In this document: positions 1 through 12,612 of the stretch, one piece after another | Layout: each line of letters begins with the position of its first letter | Position numbering within the stretch: the first letter of the stretch is position 1 | NCBI GenBank assembly: GCA_905250075.1 | Contig: CAJNOP010000027.1 | Coordinates: 1,346,741 to 1,410,740, forward strand | Length of the DNA stretch: 64,000 nucleotides | Origin: Rotaria sp. Silwood1 | Lineage: Eukaryota > Rotifera > Eurotatoria > Philodinida > Philodinidae | Direction of reading: 5' to 3' | The notes under the pieces: model-generated | What the model saw: the letters and a program-made list of their open reading frames with translations, nothing else | The model's database searches: none | What the model was told of the DNA's origin: nothing | Position numbers and translations under genes: made by a program

Positions 1-69
1 GTTGCTACAGATTACAATGCTGGTTTTCAATCTGCTGTCGCTGGTTTACTTCATTATCAACTTAAATAG
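1..69 (+). CDS. GH9 endoglucanase, 3' end only (partial)
   Basis: The first 23 codons of the window form an open frame ending in TAG at 67-69. They read VATDYNAGFQSAVAGLL and a short tail. This matches the C-terminal active-site signature of glycoside hydrolase family 9 (E-x-[STA]-x3-N-[STA]); the catalytic Glu would lie just outside the window, directly upstream of the first Val. GH9 enzymes hydrolyse beta-1,4-glucans (cellulose) and are secreted; animals including many invertebrates carry them. The rest of the gene lies to the left, so domain composition, signal peptide and exon count cannot be judged. The family call rests on one short but very characteristic motif at the expected distance from the stop. 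Confidence 0.75.
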   Translation, partial: VATDYNAGFQSAVAGLLHYQLK

Positions 70-348
70 TGTGTATGCGTGTCCGAGAGAGAGAGAGAAT
101 GAGAAACATTTGTGATTTTTGATGATAAATAAAAGAAAACAAAAAAAAAAGAAAAAGCAATCTGCCGATTTGTAATGAAGACAGACACACATAACCTTTT
201 ATTCATTGTTATTGCCTAAGCCACGTTTTTTTTATTCTTTCGCTCATTTCATCATTTTTCTATTGACTCAAGATTTATCTTATTTTCTAATTTCTGTCTG
301 CCCATTCGACATTGCAGAGAATTTCTTTATTCTACTTAGCATATAATA
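70..348. other. Intergenic spacer, GH9 3' side to MCT 5' side
   Basis: It holds a short GA microsatellite near 85-100, an AATAAA signal at about 126-131 that could serve the upstream gene, and a pyrimidine-rich stretch ending in an AG at 338-339, nine bases before the next start codon. That AG could be a 5'-UTR or trans-splice acceptor. Confidence 0.4.
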
Positions 349-3300
349 ATGTCATCGAATCTTGTTCATCGTTTACGAACATGGTCATCAAAGCAAATAT
401 TTATTGTTTTTGCTGCTTTTCTTGTTTATGTTCTTGCTGATGGTACAACATTTTCATTTGGTCTTTACGTTGATGAACTTATCAATGAATATTCTAAATC
501 AAAAACAAATACTGCTTTAATTATTAGTATTTTAGCTGCACTTACACAGTCGATACCTCTTCTTTTAAGTCCACTTGTATGTTGGTGGACAACAAAATTT
601 GGTGCTAGTATGACATTATTTATTGGTTGTATTATTTCAGCTAGTGGATATATTCTTCCATTTGTTTTGCAATTTTATAAAACATTTTGGATATCGGCTG
701 TTAGTTACGGATGTTTATTAAGTGTCGGACTTGCATTCTGTTATGTACCTGCTTATTTAACTTTACCATTTTATTTTGAAGATGACCGTGGTTTGGCTAC
801 TGGATTAGCTGTATCAGGTAGTGGGGTTGGTCAAGTAGCATTAGCAATTATTGTTAAAGCATGTATTATTGACTATGGATGGCATGGTGCATCGCTAATT
901 ACAGGTACGAAAAAAAAACAATCTTTATCATAATACGAGTTAATATTACTGTTATCAAAAGATGTCATTTACTTTGTATTACAGGGTATCATGAAAATTG
1001 ATTAAAATGTCAATCCCTTTATTTTTTGATATTCTATTTTATATATGATCTTTATCTCTTATTCAACTTATATTAGTTTTAAAAATCTTCTACATGTACA
1101 AAATTTATAATTCTCTTTCTCATTCGAAAATATTAAGCAAACTTGCGTGGCTGTCGTAGGATCCAAGTAGTTCTATTTTACAGTTTTGCATCTTTTATCA
1201 GTTTAACATTCCTTCTTTTGATTCATTTCTCCGCTATAATCGCTAGTCTCTATTAGGCACATCATAATTTTACTATATATTATAAATAGATCTAACGAGG
1301 GAAAAAATACAGCTGTGCGTTCACATGGATGCTAGAATACCAATGATGTTATAGGCATGATTTTTTATCTTACTAAAGCTAGCATCTGTTGTTTTCTGAT
1401 TGTTTTTCAAATAAATTCTTTATGCTTGGTAAAACATGTAAAGAAAAGAACTAGAAAAGACTCTGTTTTTATCAAATAAGAACAACTCTATTCTTATGAC
1501 AGAGAAACTATCGTTTTAAAGTTTTTAAACCATGATGCAAAGAAAAATATAAAAATGAAGATAATTAAAAAAGAAAAATTTCTTCTCTTTTTATCTACGG
1601 CTATTGTATGTAGTGAAGTTTCGAAAATCTGTATACATGTACTTCAGCAAGAATTCAGATCATTGGTATTGTGGCGTCATTATTGTTTAATTACTAAGAG
1701 AGTCATGATGAACGACATGTATTTTTTTTTCTCTGAGTATTATCATTTGAAAAAGATTACATATAAAATTTTGCGGTGTTTCTTACTAACAAAATTAACT
1801 GATTCTTTATATGTATACATGTAAATGGAATCCTGTCTACAGTCTTCTCTTACCCAAAATATAAGTTCATTCGCTCAAATATTAACGTTTATAGATCCTT
1901 GGAACTAACAAGATTATCATTTCTCTTTAGTATAAGGTTTGCTTCTGAACCTGGTAGATAATAGTATGTAACCGTGGACGAAGCTTTTCAAAAAGGGTTT
2001 GAACTTGTTTCATTGAACTGTCATTGAGTTCTTGGTTTCTGAAGAGTACTAGATGGTTTCTTTCCACATCAATGATCACAGCAAAAGGAACATTGTCTTT
2101 GAAAAAATTGATGAACTTCAATGACATTAGTGATATACATAACTGGAATATAGGATTACATTTTGAGGAATCGACTGACAAAGAAATCTCTTCTTTTTTA
2201 GGTTTTATGAAGTTGACAATAAAAAAGGAGTGTCACTCATTAAAACTTCTTTCGTAATTAAGGGATAACGGCACCACAATACCACATGCCTACATTCTTG
2301 ATGAAGTGCATGCATATAAGTTTTCAGACTTTCAGTACATCCAGTGATCGAAATTGGCTGTGACGCAAACTTTTACCTACTACTGTATGAACACATCAGT
2401 GTATTTCTATTGTTCTAGACTGAAATGACTGACTCAATGATTATTTTTTCAGTTACATTGCGAAGCTGCTAACGAAACAGTTTCAAACAATCTTGTTTTT
2501 GATATTTTATATCTTTATGTTGCGTCTATGGAGACTGACGCACACATCTTTATAAAAAGAGTATTCAGTGGTCAATAGTACATAAATGAATAGTTTGAAA
2601 CAAACAAAAGTATCGATTTTTTGTAATTTTATATGGATGAGTTCAAGCGAACCATCATATAGCAATAAACTTCCGAGATGAAGATATCAAAGATGGATTA
2701 ATTAATCAGTGGAAAATTTCAAACTAAGAGATATGGTGTTTCCCAAGGATAATTTTATTCAAAGTTATATTTGGGATTCATCTTATAAAATTTTTACTTT
2801 CTTTTTTTAGGTGGCCTGTTTCTCCTAATGCTCATATCAGTAGTTGCATTTCGAAAACCTGCTTCTAATTCTTCTCCTGTTTCAACTCTTTGTCCTACAA
2901 CAACAGAGCTTGTTGCATTTTCGACTGTCTGTCCTACTGCTATCACAGTTCATGAAGAACATTCACGAGAAGAAGAAACATCGGCGACATCATCACGTGC
3001 TCGTCGTTCTCGTGGTATGACCATCGCACAAGTTCTACCACTTTTTATTTCTTCTGTTCCCGTTCGTACTGGGATCACTATGCCTCCTATTGAACCAGCA
3101 GCTGTTCGTCGACATTCACTCAATCTTCGACCACGTTTTCGTACCATTAGTACAGAACCTCCTTCAGTTCATGCTGTTACCACGAAAAATTTGAAAAGAA
3201 ATCGTGCAAATACTATTGCTGTTCCACTTCAAACATCGCGAAAATTTGACGGATCTTTTGAACGAATTCGTCAACCTTTTCATCCATTTCCACTTGCACC

Positions 3301-4105
3301 CATCGCTTCGGCAGACGAAACTAGTGACGACGACGAGAAATCCCCATCCTCATCATTACCAGCACAACCACCATCATCACTACCACCAGAACAAACAGAT
3401 GTAACAGAAGAAACTCTCAAAGAAAAACATTGGTTACTCAATAGTCGTTTTCTTCTCTTTTGTTTATCAAATTTTACTTTATGTCTTGTTATGGGTGTAC
3501 CATATGTTATTATTCCAAGATATATTTCTGAAACTTTTGGTAATTCAGGTTATTTAGCATCATGGACATTATCTAATGTAGGTATTGCATCAGCTCTTGG
3601 ACAAATTTTACTTGGTTATTTACATGATCGAAAAATTTTTTCTGCTTGGCTTATGTATACAATAGCAGTTATTATATCTGGTGCATCATTAATTATTCTT
3701 GCTTTATTTCGTTATATATTAGTTGTTCTTATTTGTGCATTTATCTATGGTTTAGCAATTAGTGCGAATTATGCATTACAAGTACTTATTGTTATTGACG
3801 CTTTATCAATGGATAATATGGCAAATGCATTTGGTATATTACAATTTTGTCAAGGTGTGAGTACACTTATCGGTATTCCAATTCAAGGTATATATATAAA
3901 CACACTTTTCATCTACAGAAGATTAATTAAAAACATTTTTTTTTCATTCATTTTAGGTTTATTACGTGATCTTAGTCATACATATAAGCTTTCTTTTCTT
4001 ACATCAGGTATTATTATAATGGTTTCGGGTATGAGTATGTTCCTGTGGCCATGTTTTACATCAATGAATAAGAAAAAGATAAATAATGTTGACAACAACC
4101 ATTGA
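349..4105 (+). CDS. Monocarboxylate transporter-like MFS protein (SLC16 family)
   Basis: Three coding exons: 349-904, 2811-3887 and 3957-4105; introns of 1906 and 69 bp, both GT-AG and phase 1. The protein is about 593 aa. The first exon carries TM1-TM5/6 (residues about 1-185), starting with a hydrophobic stretch and SFGLYVDEL, the layout of SLC16 transporters; exon 2 completes TM6 (GGLFLLMLISVVAF), then a long polar Ser/Pro-rich cytoplasmic loop of about 190 residues, then TM7-TM11; exon 3 gives the last helix and a charged tail. A long TM6-TM7 loop is typical of SLC16. The likely role is proton-linked or facilitated transport of a monocarboxylate or related solute at the plasma membrane; the substrate cannot be read from the sequence. 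The second intron is a multiple of three and has no stop, so retention would insert 23 residues. An AATAAA lies at 4473-4478. The start ATG follows a splice-like AG by nine bases. Confidence 0.85.
1927..2372 (-). pseudogene. Antisense coding remnant with one frameshift, in MCT intron 1
   Basis: On the minus strand two long open frames abut: 2226-2372 (no stop; includes HVVLWCRYPLITKE) and 1927-2232 (includes NVPFAVIIDVERNHLVLF), ending in TAA at 1927-1929. They overlap at a run of six A (plus strand, 2221-2226), so a single-base length change there would join them into about 146 codons. The stretch is visibly richer in GC than its surroundings, and amino-acid composition looks like protein rather than translated AT-rich spacer. 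I do not recognise the family. It may be a decayed gene fragment, a retrocopy piece or a real exon set with a sequencing error in the homopolymer. Confidence 0.4.
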
Positions 4106-4114
4106 TGAATATAT

Positions 4115-4339
4115 TTAATTATTTGGATTTTTATCTTCAAATGTATATTGTGATAGATCATGAAGACAAAACCAAAGAGGATTATTGTAACTCATACACG
4201 CTTGAAAATAATTTTTATTAATAATTGACAATGGATTTTGATTTTCTTCAAAATCCGACAAATCACGTTTGCATGAAATCGGAGATAAATGACAACGAAG
4301 AAAAGCTCGTTGTTCATTTCCATATGATGAAGGATAAGT
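4115..4339 (-). CDS. Orphan terminal exon of an unrecognised minus-strand gene
   Basis: A 75-codon open frame on the minus strand begins right after a good acceptor (TTTTAG, AG at plus 4340-4341) with ACT TAT CCT and ends in TAA at 4115-4117, only ten bases from the stop of the convergent MCT-like gene. It contains NPLSIINKNYFQACMSYN and WFCLHDLSQYTFEDKN, which look protein-coding. A second coding-like piece lies upstream (about 4392-4455, with SKSFYYIGINPSSSIDYG) followed by GT, but its phase does not match this exon, so either the intermediate exon is missed or the gene is broken. No further upstream exons were found before 4700. I cannot name the product. Confidence 0.4.
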   Translation of the reverse strand, partial: TYPSSYGNEQRAFLRCHLSPISCKRDLSDFEENQNPLSIINKNYFQACMSYNNPLWFCLHDLSQYTFEDKNPNN

Positions 4340-5613
4340 CTAAAAGAAATATGATTTGTATAAAATTAAATATTTAAATATAGTTCTGTACCATAATCAA
4401 TCGAAGATGAAGGATTAATACCAATATAATAAAAAGATTTTGATAACAACTTTTCATTTTTGATTAATTTACAATAAATATATATTTATGGTGTTTGTTA
4501 GGAATATAATAAATAAGTAAATGAATACTTTTCTCCTATATTTATATATACAAATAAGCTCAGCAGGACATCTTCTATCCATGAATATATTTTGATTATC
4601 TCCTACACCATTAGAAATACACATGAATTAACTTCTAGAAAAAAATTAGTAAATCGACGATGAATACAATAATTAACGTATACAAGAAAGTGTTGAAGAC
4701 GAAAATATTTTTAACGTTTTTTTTTTTTCTAGATAAAGAATGGCATGTTGATATTGTTGAATTGCCAGAAATTATCGGTTATTTCTATTGGATTATGCCG
4801 ATGAAAGATAGAAGTTCAAATAGGAAAGAGAAATGTATTCTAAATTGACGGTAATGTTCACAAGCGCTTTCTATTCACTTATTGTATTTAATATGAAAGC
4901 TCAATCAAATATATTGAGACATGTAAAATGGATCTAACTACCGTATTTAAGAACTTCATTTTATTCTCAATCGAAAATATTCAACATTATGAAAAATGTT
5001 ACAATTGTTGACTTTTCCTATTAAACTTCCAAATCATAATACATATATACTTGTCTCCATTAAATGAAATATTAGATAGACTTCTTGTTTTTTTTTCTTC
5101 GCAGTAAAACTTGTCTTTCTCAACAAGTAAATTTCTGCTGTTAAACTCATTGAAATGTAAACTTATTTGTTTGGTAATCAATTTGCTATTTATTTGAATA
5201 GTTTATTAACTTTTCAGTTGTACCAAGAACAATGTCTTCATTAAAATCTTTTTCATATAAACTCTTTCTTTTTGATTTTATATAATTTGACTACGTATGT
5301 TTGTATTTTTTTCGAAACTTCATCTAACATACTGCGATAATGAATATCTTTCCTCCCCCTTTTTTTTATAATGTACAAGCTTTTTTGATTAGTTTTTTTA
5401 TCAATAAATTTTGTTTGCTTATTGATGTATGAAAAAGTCATATTCGTTATATTCAAAACATACGACTACAAGGCCATTTCATTGATGTATATTACTAAAG
5501 AAATCCCCAACAGAATACTTTCTTTTGACTCAAAGCTATGTATTTTATGTAGACTTTAATGAACTATGAATACATTGAAAAGAGTTCCGATTAATAGCTT
5601 AGTTACCGTTGAG

Positions 5614-5996
5614 GTACTATATTTGCTTCGTATTTTCTAGCAGAATGCTGTGATCTTTAACAGGAACATTAAAAAAACTGCGTTTCGAATTTTGACTGGA
5701 AAATTTGCACAGTGACAGATCTCAACCAGATTAGTACAAGTGCGTTGTCATTTTATTTGTTCGTTTCCTGAAATAAAAACATAAAATCTGCTAGTATACA
5801 TGAATAGTGTAAAAGATCAGCTTTTATCATGGTTGTATGTTCGGATAGAAATAACGAAAATATCCGTTACTTCCACAATAAACTATTCTTGATGAATCCT
5901 GTGTGTATGGAAAGTTTCCAGTCAAAATTCGGAAATGAGTTATTCTAGTGTTCCTGAGGAGAAAGAAACACGGCATGAACCAAAAATATACTGTAC
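5614..5996. repeat. Degenerate inverted-repeat (MITE-like) element
   Basis: The left arm (about 5614-5720) reappears as reverse complement at about 5895-5996. The best block is TTTCGAATTTTGACTGGAAA at 5682-5701 against its complement at 5918-5937, with a further matching CAGGAACA block outside it and GTAC-TATATTT ends. The arms differ at many positions, so the copy is old. No coding capacity. Confidence 0.55.
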
Positions 5997-7911
5997 AAAA
6001 CTAAGAAAATTAGTAACAATCGTTAGATATCAGAGCTTTACTTTTAATCTTATCATTGGAAAATTCTACTATTGATTATGTTTACATTGATTTCTAAAAG
6101 CTTCTGACGGTGTCTAATAATTTTCAACGACTTTCAGTCATTATTTCCATCCTTAATCCATTATAATGAGTTCCAATATTATATAGTATAGAAACCAATT
6201 CGTTCCTCTGTATGAAAAAAGCAGTAGCTTGGCAGTAGTAAGTTAAGGGCTCAAACTCTTTTCAGTGGATTCATAGTTTATTTTAGGGTTCATTTGATGC
6301 ATATAATCTCGACTCACAAGCAATTAACCGATTGGAGAAATTCTCTTGTTACATTTCAAACTTGAAACAAAAACAAATAGAAATCTAATCAATGTGAATG
6401 AAGAAGTTGTCTCTTTTTTTGCTTTTGGGATAAACACAATATCTTAGAATTCCACGAATAAAATAAGTATTTTACATATAATACGCCCATACGTTCCTTT
6501 TTTAACGTCTTCTTCAATGAAACTGATAACAATAGAAAAAGAATATTAGTGAATATATATATATATATTAAAATAAGTTCGATGAAAACTTGAAGTGTAT
6601 ATTAGTCATTGGTTTGAATTATACAGAGTCTATTTCTATTCTTCTTAATACTTTTCACGTCATGTCAAGCTGATGCCTCTCGATTTGTCTGCCTCCTTTT
6701 TTTATGGTTTTGGTATAATACATGAAAGTATAGGAGGAAATAAAACGTCACTACTTCACAATCTATATTGGTTCCATACTAAACACAGCTGACTCAAATA
6801 TTGAATATTGTACAGGATGTGCAAACAAATACGCTAAAAAAACTTAAGAACATTCAGGTATTTACACTTTTTTTTAGAATTATTTATTAATATAGATATC
6901 TAGAATATACATTCATCGTTGTCTTTTTGTTCGATCAAAGTTATACTAATAAAATTTGCTTAAAAACATTCATATGTATTCAATTACAATTGTTACTTGT
7001 TCTCAATGGTAGTTATCATTTGATATATATATATGTCACAGATTAGTTTCTCTTTTTTATTTTATTTTTTCTTTCAATTTTCTTTTTTGATAAAAATTTA
7101 ATTAATACCACACAATTTTAGATGTGTGTCATTTGTCTATTAAAAATGATAAAAATCTACTAAGAACAAAAAAAAAAGCGAAACATTCTGTCTCGTAATT
7201 CAGGTGGCCTATGTATGCAATTGAAGCGCAACTTTAAAAAATAATGATGATAGACAAGTTTATACACTATAAAAGATGAATGTAATACATATATGAACAT
7301 AGATTTCGTTTTTATAAACAAAAATTTCAAAAGAACGTATGTATGAATGTATTATTGTATGTATGAATCCGTTTATTTAATCTCAGCTGGTAGGAGAAGA
7401 GCTGCATATTTAGAACCTCTTGTTATCAACTGAGATTTCATAAACATGGATCATATCAACAATCATTTATTATAATCAAAGATATAGTCAGTGGCATCTG
7501 ATTTGAGTATTGCACTTGGTATTGGCTCGATTATTCTATTGACAATACCGGTGTTAATACTCTTATCATACCACAATATATATATATCAAGATAGTATAT
7601 CAAAATTGTGATTTATTATTTATATATTTTCGTGTATGTCTTATTCGAAAATTGCGAGAAGATTTCAAAATAGATTCTTATTGAAAAATTCTGTATGAGA
7701 AAATTTTTATATTAAAAACAAACTAATTCAAATTTACATAGAATTTGATTGCTCACATTGAATGGTATAAACGTTAAAGTAAATAAGATTTCTTCTTATA
7801 TTGTCTGTTATTTCAACACAAAAACATTTCTAAATTGAAATTGTCATTAAATTAAAAGCAACACCGTTATTTTGATATTAATACGAATCATTTAATTGAA
7901 ATAACTATGTA

Positions 7912-8341
7912 CCACCGACAAAATTAACGCTACACGTATTTTTGATAGATATTTTCATTAATGGTCAACCACGAAAAATATAGGTTTTTCAGAATTTCTT
8001 TTTCGCCTATAGGACTTTGTAGAGCTCGTTTCGCTGATCATTTTGGTAAAAAAAATATTCAAATTTACTCAATAAATAACGGCATTAGAGTCAAAATACT
8101 CAAAACTCACGACTATTTGTGACTACTGCTGATTAGTAGGTGATATTTTTGAGTATTCAGAGTCAAGGTCCATTATTTATCGGGTAAATTTGAATATTTT
8201 TTTAACCAAAATGATCAGCGAAACAAGCTCTACAAAGTCCTATAGATAAGAAAAAAAATTCTGAAAAACCTATATTTTTCATGGTTGACCATTAATGAAA
8301 ATATCTATCAAAAATACGTGTTGCGTTAATTTTGTCGGTGG
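7912..8341. mobile_element. 430-bp palindromic MITE with TA target duplication (Tc1/mariner type)
   Basis: The element starts CCACCGACAAAATTAACGC and ends with the exact complement, and is flanked by TA on both sides (7910-7911 and 8342-8343), the target duplication of Tc1/mariner elements. The two arms are about 195 bp each and differ at only a modest number of positions, so nearly the whole element folds into one hairpin with a short loop around 8100-8150. There is no reading frame, so it must be mobilised in trans. Confidence 0.8.
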
Positions 8342-10350
8342 TAGTATGGTCAATAGAGTTTTATGCTAGTCACTTTATTCACTATAAGAAAAAAAGTCGC
8401 TATATACAGAAATTTGATATATCCTTCAAGCAAAGGAAAATTTTAAATTTATTATTCTGTTGAATGATTGTTTTTCTTCTAATACTTATTCAAATATTTT
8501 ATTTGTAAGTAAATGCTTTTTAAATGAAAAATATATGGAAATACAATCTTATAACTTTCATCGAGTATCGACCAGTCAGATAAATTGTCACTAATTTAAA
8601 AAAAAACATGTTTTACTTTTGTTTTTCCTAACCATTATCCAGGTTTTATTTTAATATTTTTGCCTATGTTTTTTTTAACATTGCTCATATTGACTCAGTC
8701 AGCTTTTCAGAGACTTATTCTATTTAATGACTGTCTGCTTTGTTTTTTTTTAAAGCCTGTTCTCAAAAGAAAAAAAAACACATGTATTGACTAAGTTACT
8801 CTCCATAGTTACAAAATAAAGAGAAACAAACAAAATGTTATTACTGTGGTTTCATGTTTGACAATCAAAACCTGAATATGATGTCATACTACTATGACAC
8901 ATAATGTATAAAAATTTGATGTACAGATAAAATTAAAGAATAAAATATGTAATATCTATACAATTGTAAAAGAGCAATAAACGCACTGAATAAGAATATA
9001 AATTTTTATACTTGAGATTGTTTTTTTTGATTGTGCCACTATAGATACAAAATGATGGCGAACAACGAACATTTTAATACGACAAACATACATTTTTGTT
9101 ATGTTAAGAAAAAGTATTGACATTGCACTATCAAACAACTGATTTGAAGAATAGTTTTATGCATAGAAATCATAAATAATTTATCAAATACGTTCTATTG
9201 AAAATCAGTAGGCCAAATAAGTATCATTCGCTTTTATGAGTAGCTCTTATGAATGAGATATACTTGGGTTTGAGATCAAAAATTATTAGTGCAGTATCAC
9301 AACGGATATAAAATTTGCAATCTTTTTTTTCTATAACTGTTATGGATCTTTCTATTGTAATTCTTTTTGTTAATAAATTATAAGACAATATCCTTCTTAA
9401 AGATTATTCTCTTTCTGAATAATATTAGTAATTTATTACATGATCGAATTCTTATATTAATTGAATGGAAGCATGAGCATTTATTTCAAAAAATTTAATG
9501 TACATAAAAATTCAGAGAAAGTCATGCGCAGTAAGAGAAATATTTATGCCAAGCGACCGAATACTTGTGAACTCAAAATGTTGTTCTATAGGTACTCAAA
9601 ATCAGGTATGTAAAATACATTAGTTTTCGAGTTTATTTATTCTATTGAATCAGAGCTTCAGGAGAAAAGACCGAACATGCAAATCATGTAATTTGTAACT
9701 GCTTACAGATCTACTCATGTGTAGTCAAGCATTTAAAATGTCAGTGAACTATTCTGAAAGAGTCATTCTATTCAAATCGAACTCAACGAACAAATTTTAA
9801 ATTATATCACACACATGCATAACACAGCTTACTAACTACTAATATTTGTAATAACTATATAAGACATGTTATTATCAAGAAAGAAACATTTATTCATCCA
9901 CATAAATAACAATATTCTGATGCTTGAAATCTATGTCACTTTTTAGTTCTAGTAATCAAATACAACCATAGAAGAACAAATGATGTTGATATTTTACTTC
10001 AATTCAGTGAAATCTTATTTTAATTTACATGTTTTAGGATGAAGTAATTCAAGTGCATATGTATAGTACATAATAGAGCTCAAAAAAAAAGAGAATTTCT
10101 TTCATAGCAGGTGGTAATTGTATGACAGCATGAAACCTAATTTAGATAAAAGCTTAGCCTTGTTGCAATAACTTACCAGATCAAATAAACGAAAGAAAAG
10201 AAAAAAAAAATTCACAACGTAGGAGGAGAAACAGGAAAAAAATTTTTTTTTTTTCTGCACGGTAACTACGGTATATAAGTATGCATATTTGTGATGCGGT
10301 GAAAACATTATCATTACCAGGAGTTTGAAAAGAGAAATACTATTATTAAG

Positions 10351-10865
10351 ATGCAATCGATTATCTTAATATCTTTGGTAAGAATTATTTTTGTCTTAGA
10401 AGATTTTTTTATTCTCGATTTGTATTCTCATTGACTTTCTTCTTTTTAAATTTAGTTAATTCTTGCCGTAACAGTATTCTCAATACCACCCGTAAATAAT
10501 GCTCCATCAAACTCAAAACATGACGTAGCTAGCATGACATCTTCACGTAGAACTACTACTTCAAAAAGTCATGGCACACGTCCACAACAGACAACAACTT
10601 TAGAAAAAAAATCGCCAGTGCGAACTACCCACTCGCCTACTCATAGTACTTCGCAAACAACAAAAAGAATTACTGCACGGCCAACTTCTAAAGTTACTAC
10701 AACACGGCAAACTACTAAAAGACCTATTGTTCGAGGAAAAAGATCTGATATGAAAGCAGGTCAGTTATAATATGAAAGAAAAGTGATTAATAATTTCTCT
10801 TTTTTTTATCAATAGGAAAAAAACAGTATCGTCAAAAACGTTTATCTCAATGGGACTGGGCATAA
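10351..10865 (+). CDS. Small secreted Thr-rich precursor, neuropeptide-like processing sites
   Basis: Three coding exons: 10351-10377, 10456-10759 and 10816-10865, with introns of 78 and 56 bp; total 126 aa. The N-terminus (MQSIILISLLILAVTVFSIP) is a clear signal peptide split by the first intron. Residues about 30-100 are rich in Thr, Ser, Lys and Arg with repeated TTKR/TTTR-like units, a mucin-like composition suited to O-glycosylation. The C-terminal part has RGKR, AGKK and QKR sites and ends LSQWDWA. GKR and GKK are the classic cleavage-plus-amidation signals of peptide prohormones, so release of short peptides including the terminal one is plausible; that is inference. Alternatively it is a basic mucin-like or antimicrobial secreted protein. 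The start is fixed by the signal peptide. No homologue recognised. Confidence 0.7.
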
Positions 10866-12612
10866 TGGCTATACTGTGCATATAAAATATAACAAGAACA
10901 ATATTTTAACAACTTTTTTTTTTTAATACACTTTTGTATTTTGTTATTATTATGAAATAATCATACTTTTCTTTTTAATCGCTTTTAATTAGAAATCGAA
11001 AAGCTACTATTTGTTAAATTTTCTCTTGTAATAAACATATATGGCTGATATAGAAGGTTCGAGATCTTATTCTGCTTGTTATAAACATGAGTATTCTGTA
11101 TCGAATGAATATATTTGCTTGTAAATGATTTCGATAAAAAAATAAAATAATATTCCTTGAAATATATATTCAAATTGTTCTAGTATAAAACATACGATGT
11201 CCAACTATATGATTGATTGGGATATTGAATATATGATAAACACTGCTTTTTTTTCATATTATGTCAATACAGAAAAGTAAAATAGAATCTGTTTGAAAAT
11301 GGATTGTCGGATTTTGTCAAATAAAGCGAATAGTATTACATGTGTATGTGTAACACAATGCATGTGTCAAATTGAATCTCGCATTTCTTTTTCTTGTAAC
11401 AATAATTTTTTCTTGATCATGTCAAAAACTCACAAAAAAATTCAAAAAAGATTTTGACATAATTAATGGGAACATGTAACGAAATTAAGCCATTTATCAG
11501 TAACTAATAATTTATTACCATAATTTGCAGTTCTTTTGACACATGAAAATTATTCTATAAAGAAAAAAGAAAGGACTTTTATTTGATCAATATAACCTTC
11601 GCATTTGACATTTTTGATTTTAATATTCAAAATTTAAGGAAGAGGTCATAAAAACTTTCAAAAGTTGTAAGTGTAATTTCTGCAAAATTAACATATGAAA
11701 CATAATATAGCTACAGTTATTGTTAATCAAAGGAAAATTGCTTAATCTATCTATGTTGAGACATATTTCTTCATCATCTTTTTACTTGAATCTCAAGAAT
11801 TGCAATCAAGAAGTATTTCATATATTATAACGAGACGTTATCAATATACGTTCTTTGGTCGTATATCAACAATGTCTGACGTGGTTTGTGATGGTTTCTG
11901 TCTAGTGTCTGTCACTGTTAGGTATGAATGATTCCGACAGCAAATGAACCTTGAATCTGTCGAATCCCATTTCAAGTTACAAGAACATTGCAATTGGAAG
12001 CATTTTCATCAAAGGTAATAAAAAGGTTTGGTGATCTTCTTACAAAAGGTTCAATTACTGGTTCATAAATTCATTTAAACACTATTTAAAAAAAAAGTGA
12101 TATTTCTTCTAGAAAAAAGATACATTTCAATCGAACGGTACATATGTATTAATTTACAATTACTTTTTTCAGTCACGCTTGCAAAAGTTTTAAAAAAACT
12201 ATTTATTATGAAAATTTGGTTGATCATATGCTTGTTTGTGACTAATAATATTACTGTCATCATCCCAAAGATCCTAACCTTGTAATTATTGTTCCTTCTT
12301 AATTCACTGCTGCATGTAAATGCTGATGTTGTTGCTTCTGATGATGTTGTACTTCTTGTTTGACAAGAGCAATTTCGTTACGATGCCAATTCTAAAACAA
12401 GCCGATTTTGTCCTTGTCTAGTCATAATCTATAATGGTCTTTGACTAGAAGTCCGAAAGTCTACTCTTATACTTCAGCATTTCTTTAAGATCGTTTTTCA
12501 CAAAAAACATTATCTAAAATCGATTCATCTTTATTTCCAAAGTCTATCAAGAAAATATAAAGAAAGTTATACTACAAAAATATTTCTCGAATGATAAATA
12601 AATATATTTCAA
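10866..12612. other. Intergenic region, no gene seen
   Basis: Roughly 1.7 kb between the secreted-precursor gene and the convergent permease gene. AT-rich, with stops in all frames; overlapping short frames near 12075-12285 are on both strands and look random. A minus-strand AATAAA at 12530-12535 could be the poly(A) signal of the permease gene. Confidence 0.5.

Larger units (their letters stand above)
4456..10350. other. Gene-poor region with two foldback elements
   Basis: About 5.9 kb of AT-rich DNA with frequent stops in all frames. It contains the degenerate inverted repeat at 5614-5996, the well-preserved TA-flanked MITE at 7912-8341, short AT dinucleotide runs (near 6555 and 7025) and homopolymers. 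Short frames at 4660-4848, 8956-9138 and 10102-10356 show no coding character. I see no supported gene here. Confidence 0.5.
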
